Shown: one piece after another, positions 58,301 through 64,000 of the stretch
How positions within the stretch are numbered: position 1 is the stretch's first letter
Layout: each line of letters starts with the position of its first letter
NCBI RefSeq assembly: GCF_020544465.1
Contig: NZ_CP066126.1
Location: 806,001 to 870,000, forward strand
Direction: 5' to 3'
From: Chromobacterium rhizoryzae
Lineage (GTDB): Bacteria; Pseudomonadota; Gammaproteobacteria; Burkholderiales; Chromobacteriaceae
Length of the DNA stretch: 64,000 bases
Translations under genes and position numbers: made by a program
Notes under the pieces: model-generated
Seen by the model: the letters and a program-made list of their open reading frames with translations, nothing else
Databases searched by the model: none
What the model was told of the DNA's origin: nothing

Positions 58301-58400
58301 AGTCCGGCTCAAGGTCGGTCAGCGTCCATAAGCGGCGCTGGGCGCCGGATTGCGGGAAAACATAGGCGTCGAAAGAGGCGTGGGCGTCGATTGCGTTCAT
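49392..58400 (-). CDS. NRPS-B: C-A-T-E-C-A-T-E
   Basis: A 3002-residue two-module synthetase in which both residues are epimerised. Module 1: LCL-type C with HHIACDGWS near residue 142, A with YTSGSTGTPKG near 610 and code DFWNIGMVHK (Thr), T LGGDSILS near 996, E with HHLAVDAVSW near 1172 and RTMGWFTALYP. Module 2: C with YHHLLLDGWS near 1635, A with FDASVSEIF near 2147 and code DASTIAAVCK (Tyr or Phe), T AGGDSIL near 2482, E with HHWVLDVVSW near 2675 and RSVGWFTCLHP. The terminal E matches the DCL-like first C of NRPS-C. Its ATG at 58400 overlaps the NRPS-A stop (ATGA). In both E domains the residue after the catalytic Asp is not Gly. Confidence 0.95.
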   Translation of the reverse strand: MNAIDAHASFDAYVFPQSGAQRRLWTLTDLEPDSTAYHIPLALRLRGALDADALQAALGALVARHEILRTQYDLIDGEPCQLIRPEAGCELPLTACDEAGLTALLRAEAALRFDLRRDPVIRARLFVLGPQHHVLSIVIHHIACDGWSLGVLVRELGALYPALAAGLPAPALPEALQYADFSEWERETRVQDDEALSYWRERLAGLDGEMELPGDYAAGPSRSEAAGHVSLTLPAALTEALRVQARAADATLFMALLSGFQALLQRLSGREDICVGSPVANRDRAEFEQTLGFFVNTLILRQDLSGAPSFAQLLARNRAGCLDAFAHQHAPFDQVVKLAGPRAQAQDAPFRALFALQNAPLGRLDWQGVEAEALPLFPADAKFDLSLMLEPDGDGLRATLEYRAGLIGADTAARWLEHYRQLLQAATAQPDCPLARLPLLNAEQAAQALGPTPLVVAPPHPDLCAWFEHAAQAFPERIAVQGDTAALRYRELDARANQLARQLLQLGVSPEQRVGLCCQRQPDLLVAILAILKAGAAYVPLDPGYPAERLEFLVRDSAIHVVVGDAESADALPAGLALRWLDVAVSSGDDTPPPRRLHPQQAAYVIYTSGSTGTPKGCVVSHHNVVRLIAATAERFAFGPDDVWSLFHSYAFDFSVWEIWGPLLFGGTCLVVPYWVSRSPEAFAGWLQQHRVSVLNQTPAAFRQLIPASSEHALPDLRLVIFGGEALELASLEPWFQQRGDQRPELVNMYGITETTVHVTERAIRQADLDARRGQVIGQPIADLAFHLLDRFLQPVPVGVPGEIYVGGPGVARGYWNRPALTASRFLPNPFAADGSRLYRSGDLARRRADGEIEYLGRADHQVKLRGFRIELGEIETALCRLPEVREALVLLDRPAAGEPRLVAYAVGDAEPTALRAALATELPEHMLPAVIVALERFPLTHHGKVDRTALPAPQAASAALRVEARSDAERALAQIWADVLAVPLPGIDDNFFALGGDSILSLQVVARARAQGLALSPRQLLLEPSIRQLAAALSTAAAEEDAAAAGPLPATPIQRWFAGQELAEPRHWNQALALQLARPVDAARLQAALDAVAARHDAFRLRFAPEPALAEAAGGWPCRELELADESEEAARAAIEQAQRQLDPDAGPLARALLLRRGRQAPLLALIVHHLAVDAVSWGILLDDLTQALDALTRGEAPRLAAVPANWRRWAERQRADAAEADPAPWLGQAAAGFPTLRRDFAAPAANTEAASRLLSRELDAALTGRLLAAGARAAGQRVSALLLLALWRALASRLDAPRFAVTLEHHGRDAESSLDLSRTMGWFTALYPLSVAGDATAAGAAELLAAIAAPLSLLTPIAPEYGQARWLGPDKEARRRLDAAGLPEISFNYLGAPRGVDNAWFQLRPELIAGERAAANLRPFALDLVLVVLDGRLRVDWRYPGVQFEAATVAGWADAFARELALALDEIEAAPLLAADYPLARLEQAAVEELARRSGPFDDLYPLSPLQQGMLFHSVADAADGAYLEQLSNVVNGPLDPDAFAEAWRAMLARHPLLRSGFHWQGLAQPLQAAMRAAPLPISRLDWSGLAEPEAALADYLAADAARPFALDAAPLMRLALIRLGQDRWRWIWSYHHLLLDGWSLPLFFRELLTLYRALSRGEAPALPPARPFSAYIGWLDRAGRRARSDERFWRRYFSGLEQPTLLAGPAGGGADFVEREIRLSPEWSARAAAAMQACASTLNTLFQAAWALTLARSGHGEDIVFGAALSGRNGDLPGIGEMIGLFINTLPLRVRLNPAADTRALLAQVQADQALVQDYAHNRLVDVQRWAGRDNAQLFDSLLVFENYPADALLRDEAAGLGFETPRFSEHTNYPLTLAVIPGAALTVKLTFDRSRVADAAAEELLQRWLAVAERMVAAPDAAVASIELLPADTRRARIADAARPPLASPELAQRLFERQAAAAPRAPALLDENGALDYAGLERRANQLAHRLQALGAGPETVVGVLLPRGADAVTALLATLKAGAVYLPLDPAYPAERLDYMLADSGAAILLSETRLLPTLSRLPAKLLLLDQAPDAADAAQDAAPPCTAGVDNLAYLIYTSGSTGWPKGVGVSHRGVANLCRAQCEVFQVDAGSRVYQFAPLSFDASVSEIFMALGSGAALCLPEADAAQDPAGALRRAARRHGLTHATLPPALLAALEQDDLPGLRTLISAGETAAPGLLARWAAKRRVVNAYGPTEATVCASMQACDALEPLPSIGRGMAGVRLYLLDRWGGLVPPGVPGELHIGGEALARGYIGQPGRTAASFVPDAVSGLPGARLYRSGDLGEYLPDGGIRFLGRAGGQVKHRGYRIELDGVAAALNAHPDVDEALALIRRDGERRQLLAYARLKPEAAADAAALREHLAARLPAHELPQAILILRQWPLTPAGKIDRAALPSPEDAAPDAPDADAALSPAEAALLEIWRSALGRGGIGVHDNYFAAGGDSILALQIVSRAKQAGFDIEPRALFAHPTVAGLAAVAGATARRTHIEEPEQAEAPLAPIQRWFLQQDWPAPQHWNLSLRLSLDAAADPAALRAALTAVALRHDALRLRLRREPDGGWSQHYGPRAAPPLETLTLRETEAAAREAELQAHGARLQASLDLERGPLLRAVLIEAGPDGRPELLLIAHHWVLDVVSWRILLDDLDQAYGQAADGVEISLPPVAVSYRAWTRSLAEAAPALAGELGYWRAAVAPLAAPPGLSAVGRVAERRRATVSLDADASAALLEGGAERYRAQPQELLLAALTLAWRRLSGLPALALDLENHGRGAAAGPAPDLSRSVGWFTCLHPLRIEPAGDGWEPAAAAAKAALRGVPGGGIGFGALRYLGNPAQAAALDQAPPRPLSFNYLGRLDDAADGVLPRLRARLSAREAGPAQDPRQRLPHAVAVNARIEKGRLRLDFDYADAHDTPALAEQCRLALEELAALCRAGGLPAVAYHTSDFAGVALEENELAALLDDLTDIE
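55365..57090 (-). repeat. Near-identical T-A domain DNA repeat, copy 3 (NRPS-B module 1)
   Basis: This segment is almost the same as 61757-63428 and, from its A10 end onwards, as 58773-60316. By eye long runs differ by only a few percent, including third codon positions (for example the stretch around 56100-56330 against 59340-59560). It covers the Thr A domain plus the following T core. Confidence 0.85.
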
Positions 58401-61400
58401 GGTTGGCCTTGCTTGGACTGCTGGAATGAGGTGTCGCCGTCGGCGCCGGGTGTGACGCGCGCGAGTTGGCGGCGCGCCGGCCGCACCGGCGCGGCGGCCG
58501 AGGCCTGGCCGCGCAGCGCGTCGGCGGCTTGCGCCAGTTCCGCCGCGCGCGGATGTTCGAACAAGAGGCGCAGCGGCAGCGGCACGCCCAGGCGCTCGCG
58601 CAGCCGGTTGGCGGCGCGCACCGCCAGGATGGAGTCGCCGCCCAGCTCGAAGAAGCTTTCGTCTCGGCTGACTTGCGGCAGCTGCAAGAGCTCGGCGAAG
58701 GCTTCGGCCACCAGGTATTCGCTGGGCGTGCGCGGCGCTTCGAAGGCGCGCCGGGCCAGCGGCTCCGGCGCCGGCAGCGCGGCGCGGTCCACCTTGCCGT
58801 GATGGGTCAGCGGGAAGCGCTCTAGCGTCACGATGACGGCGGGCAGCATGTGTTCGGGCAGCTCGGCGGCCAGCGCGGCGCGCAAGGCGGCCGGCTCGGC
58901 GTCGCCGACGGCGTAGGCGACCAGCCGCGGCTCGCCGGCGGCGGAACGGTCCAGCAGCACCAGCGCCTCGCGCACCGCGGGCAGCCGGCACAGCGCGGCT
59001 TCGATCTCACCCAGCTCAATGCGGAAGCCGCGCAGCTTGACCTGATGATCGGCGCGGCCCAGGTATTCGATCTCGCCGTCGGCGCGGCGGCGAGCCAGAT
59101 CGCCGGAGCGATACAGACGGGAGCCGTCCGTGGCGAAGGGATTGGGCAGGAAACGGGAAGCGGTCAGCGCCGGACGGTTCCAATAGCCGCGGGCGACGCC
59201 GGGGCCGCCGACATAGATCTCGCCGGGCACGCCGACGGGCACCGGCTGCAGGAAACGGTCCAGCAGATGGAAGGCCAGATCGGGAATCGGCTGGCCGATG
59301 ACCTGCCCTTTTCGGGCGTCCAGATCGGCCTGACGGATGGCGCGCTCGGTCACGTGCACGGTGGTTTCAGTGATGCCGTACATATTGACCAGCTCGGGAC
59401 GGCTATCGCCGCGTTGTTGGAACCAGGGTTCCAGGCTGGCCAGTTCCAGCGCTTCGCCGCCGAAGATCACCAGGCGCAAGTCGGGCAAGGCGTGCTCAGA
59501 GGAAGCGGGAATCAACTGGCGGAAGGCGGCCGGGGTCTGGTTCAACACCGATACCCGGTGCTGTTGCAGCCAGCCGGCGAAGGCCTCGGGTGAGCGCGAC
59601 ACCCAGTAAGGCACCACCAGGCAAGTGCCGCCGAACAGCAGCGGCCCCCAGATCTCCCACACCGAGAAATCGAAGGCGTAGGAGTGGAATAGCGACCAGA
59701 CATCGTCGGGCCCGAAAGCGAAGCGCTCCGAGGTGGCGGCGATCAGGCGGACCACATTGTGATGGCTGACCACGCAGCCCTTGGGGGTGCCGGTGGAACC
59801 TGAGGTGTAGATGACGTAGGCGGCCTGCTGCGGATGCAGGCGGTGCGGCGGCGGGGTGTCGTCGCCGGACGAAATGGCGACGTCCAGCCAGCGCAGCGCC
59901 AGTCCGGCGGGCAGGGCGTCGGCGGATTCGGCGTCGCCGACGACAACGTGGATGGCGCTGTCGCGGACCAGGAACTCCAGGCGCTCGGCGGGATAGCCGG
60001 GGTCCAGCGGCACATAGGCGGCGCCGGCTTTAAGGATGGCGAGGATGGCGACCAGCAGATCCGGCTGGCGCTGGCAGCAGAGTCCGACGCGCTGCTCGGG
60101 CAGCACGCCGAGCTGGAGCAATTGGCGGGCCAATTGATTGGCGCGGGCGTCCAGTTCGCGGTAGCGCAGCGCGGCGGTGTCGCCCTGGACGGCGACGCGT
60201 TCGGGGAAGGCCTGGGCGGCGTGCTCGAACCAGCTGCACAGATCGGGATGCGGCGGCGCGACGACGAGAGGCGTCGGGCCCAGGGCCTGGGCGGTTTGCT
60301 CTGCGTTCAGCAGCGGCGCGGCCAGCCAGTCGGCGTCCGGGTCGGCGGCCAGCGCCGTCAGCGCCTGTTGCAGATAGGCGGCCATGTCCTCGATCTGCGG
60401 CGCGTCGAATTCCGCCTCGTCCCAGGCCAGCGTCAGCTCCAGGCCCTGGTCGCGCGGGTCCCGGCTGAACTGCACCAGGCAGGGGAAGTCGGTTTCCTCG
60501 AACACTTCCACGCCTTCCACCGTCACCTCCGGCAAGCGCAGCGCCTGTCCGTAGACATGGAAGTGGATGTAGTTGAAACCGACCTCGAAGCCGCGCCGCC
60601 CCTGATTCAGTTGCATGACGGCGGCCAGCGGCAGGCGGCGCAAGGGCTGCAGCGCGGTTTCCTCGGCGAAGACGCCGCGCGCCAATTGCGCCCAGCTGCC
60701 GGCTTGCAGCGCCACGTTCAGCGGCAGGGTGTTCAGGAACAGGCCCAGCGCGGCGGCGCTGTCTTCGCGCTCGGGGCGGCTGTGGGTGACGTAGCCGGTG
60801 CTGGCGGCGGCGGAACCGGTCAGCAGCGCCAGCACGCGCAGATGGGCGGTCAGCAGCACGGTCTTGAGCGGCAGCGCCAGCCGCACGGCGGCGGCGTCCA
60901 GCGCGCCGGACAGTTCGGCCGGCAGCATGCGGCTGAGGCGGCGGACGCTGCGCGCGCCGGCGGCTGGGCGCGCAGGCCTCAGCCGGGGCAGGATGGAGGC
61001 TTCCGTTCCGGCCAGCCGTCGTTGCCAGGCCGCTTTCAGCGCCGGGTCCTTCTCGGCCTGTTTCTCTTGCTGGATGAACAGCGCGCTCAGCGCGCCGGCC
61101 GCGTCGCTGCCGGCCGCGCTGTCCGGCTGGCGGGCCAGCCGCAGCAAGTCGGTGACCAGGGTGGCCACGCTCCAGCCGTCCAGAATCGCGTGATGGAAGC
61201 TCAGCGTTAGCCGCGCGCGGCCGGTTTCCAGCCGGAACAGGGCGAGGCGCAGCAGCGGCGGAGATTGCGGCTGGAAGGGCCGGGCTTTTTCCGCGGCGAC
61301 GAAGTCGGCCAGCGCCCGGCTTTGCGCCTCGGGCGCCAGTGCGCGCAAGTCGGCGACGCTCAAAGGAATGTCGCCGTCGCGATGGATCAGTTGCAGCGGT

Positions 61401-64000
61401 TCCGAGTAGGCGTTCCAGTGGAAGGTGGTGCGCAGCGCGGCGTGGCGTTCCGCCAGGCGGCGAACGGCGGCGCGCCAGGCGGCCTCGTCCCAGGGCAGGC
61501 GCAGGTCGAAGCTGAAGATGTCGTGGAAGATGGCGCCGTTTTGCGACAGCTCGCTGTGGAACAGCATGCCGGCTTGCAGCCGCGACATCGGCAGCGCTTC
61601 GATCACATCGTCGGGCAAGCGCAGCCGGTCGGCGTCGGCAATCAGGGAGAAGGGCCGCCGCGCGGCGGCTTCGTGGCCGGCGGCCGCGTCCGGCGCTTCG
61701 CACAGCTGACGGATGGTGGGCAGGCTGAACAGTTTTTGCACGCTCAGGGCCAGGCCCTGGTCGCGGGCGCGGGCGACCACTTGCAGCGAGAGGATGGAAT
61801 CGCCGCCGAGGGCGAAGAAGTTGTCGTCGATGCCGGGTGTGGGCACGGCGAGGACGTCGGCCCAGATCTGGGCCAGCGCGCGTTCGGCGTCCGAGCGGGC
61901 TTCGACGCGCAAGGCGGCGCTGGCCGCTTGCGGCGCGGGCAGCGCGGCGCGGTCCACCTTGCCGTGATGGGTCAGCGGGAAGCGCTCCAGCGTCACGATG
62001 ACGGCGGGCAGCATATGCTCGGGCAGCTCGGCGGCCAGCGCGGCGCGCAAGGCGGCCGGCTCGGCGTCGCCGACGGCGTAGGCGACCAGCCGCGGCTCGC
62101 CGGCGGCGGGACGGTCCAGCAGCACCAGCGCTTCGCGCACCGCGGGCAGCCGGCACAGCGCGGCTTCGATCTCGCCCAGCTCGATGCGGAAGCCGCGCAG
62201 CTTGACCTGATGGTCGGCGCGGCCCAGGTATTCGATCTCGCCGTCGGCGCGGCGGCGGGCCAGATCGCCGGAGCGGTACAGGCGGGAGCCGTCCGTGGCA
62301 AAGGGATTGGGCAGGAAACGGGAGGCGGTCAGCGCCGGACGGTTCCAATAGCCGCGGGCGACGCCGGGTCCGCCGACATAGATCTCGCCGGGCACGCCGA
62401 TGGGCACCGGCTGCAGGAAGCGGTCCAGCAGATGGAAGGCCAGATCGGCAATCGGCTGGCCGATCACCTGGCCGCGACGAGCGTCGAGATCGGCCTGACG
62501 GATGGCGCGTTCGGTCACGTGGACGGTGGTTTCGGTGATGCCGTACATATTGACCAGCTCGGGACGCTGGTCGCCGCGTTGTTGGAACCAGGGCTCCAGG
62601 CTGGCCAGCTCCAGCGCCTCGCCGCCGAAGATCACCAGGCGCAAGTCGGGCAAGGCGTGAGCGGCGGCGGCGGGAATCAGCTGACGGAAGGCGGCCGGGG
62701 TCTGGTTCAACACCGACACCCGGTGCTGTTGCAGCCAGCCGGCGAAGGCCTCGGGTGAGCGCGACACCCAATAAGGCACTACCAGGCAAGTGCCGCCGAA
62801 CAGCAGCGGCCCCCAGATCTCCCACACCGAGAAATCGAAGGCGTAGGAGTGGAATAGCGACCACACATCGTCGGGCCCGAAGGCGAAGCGCTCCGAGGTG
62901 GCGGCGATCAGGCGGACCACATTGTGGTGGCTGACCACGCAGCCCTTGGGGGTGCCGGTGGAGCCGGAGGTGTAGATGACGTAGGCGGCCTGCTGCGGAT
63001 GCAGGCGGCGCGGCGGCGGGGTGTCGTCGCCGGAGGAGACGGCGACGTCCAGCCAGCGCAGGGCCAGGCCGGCGGGCAGGGCGTCGGCGGATTCGGCGTC
63101 GCCGACGACGACGTGGATGGCGCTGTCGCGGACCAGGAACTCCAGGCGCTCGGCGGGATAGCCGGGGTCCAGCGGCACATAGGCGGCGCCGGCCTTGAGG
63201 ATGGCGAGGATGGCGACCAGCAGATCGGGCTGGCGTTGGCAGCAGAGTCCGACGCGCTGTTCCGGCAGCACGCCGAGTTGCAGCAATTGCCGGGCCAGCT
63301 GATTGGCGCGGGCGTCCAGTTCACGGTAGCGCAGCGCGGCGGTGTCGCCCTGAACGGCGATACGCTCGGGGAAGGCCTGGGCGGCGTGTTCGAACCAGGC
63401 GCACAGATCGGGATGCGGCGGCGCGACGGAAGCGGGCAAGGCGGCGGTGCGCGGCGGCTTGGCCAGCGTTTGCTGCGGATCGCGCAAGAGGCTGTGCAGC
63501 AAGGGTTCCACGCCGTCGATGAAGGCGGCGGCGTCCAGCTCGGCGAAGCCGGCCAGATTGTAATCAAGGTCCACTTTCACCGGCTGGCGGGAGTCCGCCT
63601 CGCGTACGAAGACCTTCAGCGGATAGTGCTGCGACAAGGCGCGCATCGCGGTCATATTGCTGACGGTGCCGTCGAACATGGCGTCGTAATCGTGCTTCTC
63701 AAACGACAGGCTGATTTCGTAGGGCAGCCGGTCCCGGCTAAGGCCTTCGGTTTCGCCTATCGGGAAGCGGTGATGGCGGAAGTCGGCTCTCAGTTCGCGC
63801 TGGATCAGGCTGAGCAGCTCGGCGAAGCTCCAGTGCGGCCGCAGCTTCAGACGCAGCGGGCACAGGCTGGCGAACAGGCCGGGGGTGTTCTTGGCCAAGG
63901 CGCTGCGGCGGTTGAGGATGGGCAGCGCCAGCAGCAGATCGTCGGCGCCGAATTCCCGCAGTGCGTGGGTGTAGATCAGGCCGATGAAAAAGTGGAAGAC
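58397..64000 (-). CDS. NRPS-A (partial): C'-A-T-C-A-T
   Basis: The reading frame is open to the right edge (at least 1867 codons), so the N-terminus is missing; a TTG at 63898 inside the first domain is not a start. From the edge: the C-terminal half of a condensation domain (LLALPILNRRSALAKNTPGL to about 63440), A1 (YTSGSTGTPKG near 62960; code DFWNIGMVHK, Thr), T1 LGGDSILS near 61805, C2 of the LPMSRLQAGMLFH type with FHHAILDGWS near 61180, A2 (near 59795; same code, Thr), T2 LGGDSILAVR near 58642, and a 60-residue basic tail. A1 and A2 are nearly identical. The truncated first C resembles starter-type C domains, which would acylate the peptide, but too little is visible to be sure. Confidence 0.93.
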   Translation of the reverse strand, partial: VFHFFIGLIYTHALREFGADDLLLALPILNRRSALAKNTPGLFASLCPLRLKLRPHWSFAELLSLIQRELRADFRHHRFPIGETEGLSRDRLPYEISLSFEKHDYDAMFDGTVSNMTAMRALSQHYPLKVFVREADSRQPVKVDLDYNLAGFAELDAAAFIDGVEPLLHSLLRDPQQTLAKPPRTAALPASVAPPHPDLCAWFEHAAQAFPERIAVQGDTAALRYRELDARANQLARQLLQLGVLPEQRVGLCCQRQPDLLVAILAILKAGAAYVPLDPGYPAERLEFLVRDSAIHVVVGDAESADALPAGLALRWLDVAVSSGDDTPPPRRLHPQQAAYVIYTSGSTGTPKGCVVSHHNVVRLIAATSERFAFGPDDVWSLFHSYAFDFSVWEIWGPLLFGGTCLVVPYWVSRSPEAFAGWLQQHRVSVLNQTPAAFRQLIPAAAAHALPDLRLVIFGGEALELASLEPWFQQRGDQRPELVNMYGITETTVHVTERAIRQADLDARRGQVIGQPIADLAFHLLDRFLQPVPIGVPGEIYVGGPGVARGYWNRPALTASRFLPNPFATDGSRLYRSGDLARRRADGEIEYLGRADHQVKLRGFRIELGEIEAALCRLPAVREALVLLDRPAAGEPRLVAYAVGDAEPAALRAALAAELPEHMLPAVIVTLERFPLTHHGKVDRAALPAPQAASAALRVEARSDAERALAQIWADVLAVPTPGIDDNFFALGGDSILSLQVVARARDQGLALSVQKLFSLPTIRQLCEAPDAAAGHEAAARRPFSLIADADRLRLPDDVIEALPMSRLQAGMLFHSELSQNGAIFHDIFSFDLRLPWDEAAWRAAVRRLAERHAALRTTFHWNAYSEPLQLIHRDGDIPLSVADLRALAPEAQSRALADFVAAEKARPFQPQSPPLLRLALFRLETGRARLTLSFHHAILDGWSVATLVTDLLRLARQPDSAAGSDAAGALSALFIQQEKQAEKDPALKAAWQRRLAGTEASILPRLRPARPAAGARSVRRLSRMLPAELSGALDAAAVRLALPLKTVLLTAHLRVLALLTGSAAASTGYVTHSRPEREDSAAALGLFLNTLPLNVALQAGSWAQLARGVFAEETALQPLRRLPLAAVMQLNQGRRGFEVGFNYIHFHVYGQALRLPEVTVEGVEVFEETDFPCLVQFSRDPRDQGLELTLAWDEAEFDAPQIEDMAAYLQQALTALAADPDADWLAAPLLNAEQTAQALGPTPLVVAPPHPDLCSWFEHAAQAFPERVAVQGDTAALRYRELDARANQLARQLLQLGVLPEQRVGLCCQRQPDLLVAILAILKAGAAYVPLDPGYPAERLEFLVRDSAIHVVVGDAESADALPAGLALRWLDVAISSGDDTPPPHRLHPQQAAYVIYTSGSTGTPKGCVVSHHNVVRLIAATSERFAFGPDDVWSLFHSYAFDFSVWEIWGPLLFGGTCLVVPYWVSRSPEAFAGWLQQHRVSVLNQTPAAFRQLIPASSEHALPDLRLVIFGGEALELASLEPWFQQRGDSRPELVNMYGITETTVHVTERAIRQADLDARKGQVIGQPIPDLAFHLLDRFLQPVPVGVPGEIYVGGPGVARGYWNRPALTASRFLPNPFATDGSRLYRSGDLARRRADGEIEYLGRADHQVKLRGFRIELGEIEAALCRLPAVREALVLLDRSAAGEPRLVAYAVGDAEPAALRAALAAELPEHMLPAVIVTLERFPLTHHGKVDRAALPAPEPLARRAFEAPRTPSEYLVAEAFAELLQLPQVSRDESFFELGGDSILAVRAANRLRERLGVPLPLRLLFEHPRAAELAQAADALRGQASAAAPVRPARRQLARVTPGADGDTSFQQSKQGQP
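58773..60316 (-). repeat. Near-identical A domain DNA repeat, copy 2 (NRPS-A module 2)
   Basis: It shares the A domain with copies 1 and 3 but not the T domain, which here is a different type (PQVSRDESFFELGGDSI). With copy 3 it also shares the linker in front of the A domain (near 60260-60316), which copy 1 lacks. Confidence 0.85.
61757..63428 (-). repeat. Near-identical T-A domain DNA repeat, copy 1 (NRPS-A module 1)
   Basis: Offset 6392 bases from copy 3 and 3165 bases from copy 2. It shares the A domain with both, and the T domain only with copy 3. The breakpoints sit at domain linkers (near 61757 and 63428). Confidence 0.85.

Noticed and set aside
27931..64000. NRPS cluster as a siderophore locus
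   Set aside because: No catechol or hydroxamate genes, no siderophore receptor, no Fur box, and specificities dominated by Thr; the nearby heme operon is a separate system.
27931..64000. NRPS cluster as FK228 (romidepsin) or FR900359
   Set aside because: No PKS modules or Cys-type A domain codes as FK228 needs, and the Thr/Gln/Gly/Tyr module pattern does not suit FR900359.

Overview
The window comes from a GC-rich betaproteobacterium. Its gene content points to Neisseriales and most likely Chromobacterium: an smc / zipA / ligA housekeeping block, a heme operon arranged as the chuPRSTUV operon described in C. violaceum, and large NRPS genes. This assignment is inferred from gene content, not from a database match.

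Left part (1-16.9 kb): mostly chromosomal core genes. They are a cut-off 7TMR-DISM sensor gene, two tandem DUF3592 membrane proteins, ruvX and yqgE on the minus strand, then smc on the plus strand with a TTG start. A narK-type transporter, tonB and a convergent marR regulator follow, and then zipA, ligA, a TPR/glycosyltransferase-like protein, galU and hpt. Several intergenic gaps hold palindromic dispersed repeats.

Middle part (17-25.8 kb): a minus-strand heme-uptake operon (chuP-chuR-chuS-chuT-chuU-chuV) behind a good Fur box. Divergent from it is an Sfp-type phosphopantetheinyl transferase, the kind of enzyme needed to activate the NRPS carrier domains. Then come four tRNA genes (two Arg-Glu pairs, tandemly duplicated) with promoter and terminator, a small unrecognised gene with a long GC-rich leader, and two repeat families side by side.

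Right part (25.8-64 kb): a nonribosomal peptide gene cluster running off the right edge. In transcription order on the minus strand: NRPS-A (partial; C-A-T-C-A-T), NRPS-B (C-A-T-E-C-A-T-E), NRPS-C (C-A-T-C-A-T-E-C-A-T), an SDR reductase and a GT32-like glycosyltransferase, each overlapping its neighbour by a few bases. After the convergent mbtH gene comes a second minus-strand unit: NRPS-D (C-A-MT-T-C-A-T-TE), an MFS exporter and a type II thioesterase. Reading binding-pocket residues by eye, nine adenylation domains give: Thr - Thr - D-Thr - D-(Tyr/Phe) - Thr - D-Gln - Gly - N-Me-(Thr-like) - unassigned, with two condensation domains that look like the dehydrating type. The product would be a Thr-rich, possibly dehydrobutyrine-containing, acylated and perhaps glycosylated peptide released by the NRPS-D thioesterase. 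The start of the assembly line is outside the window. Comparison with known Chromobacterium lipopeptides (for example the valhidepsins of C. vaccinii) is needed before calling it new.
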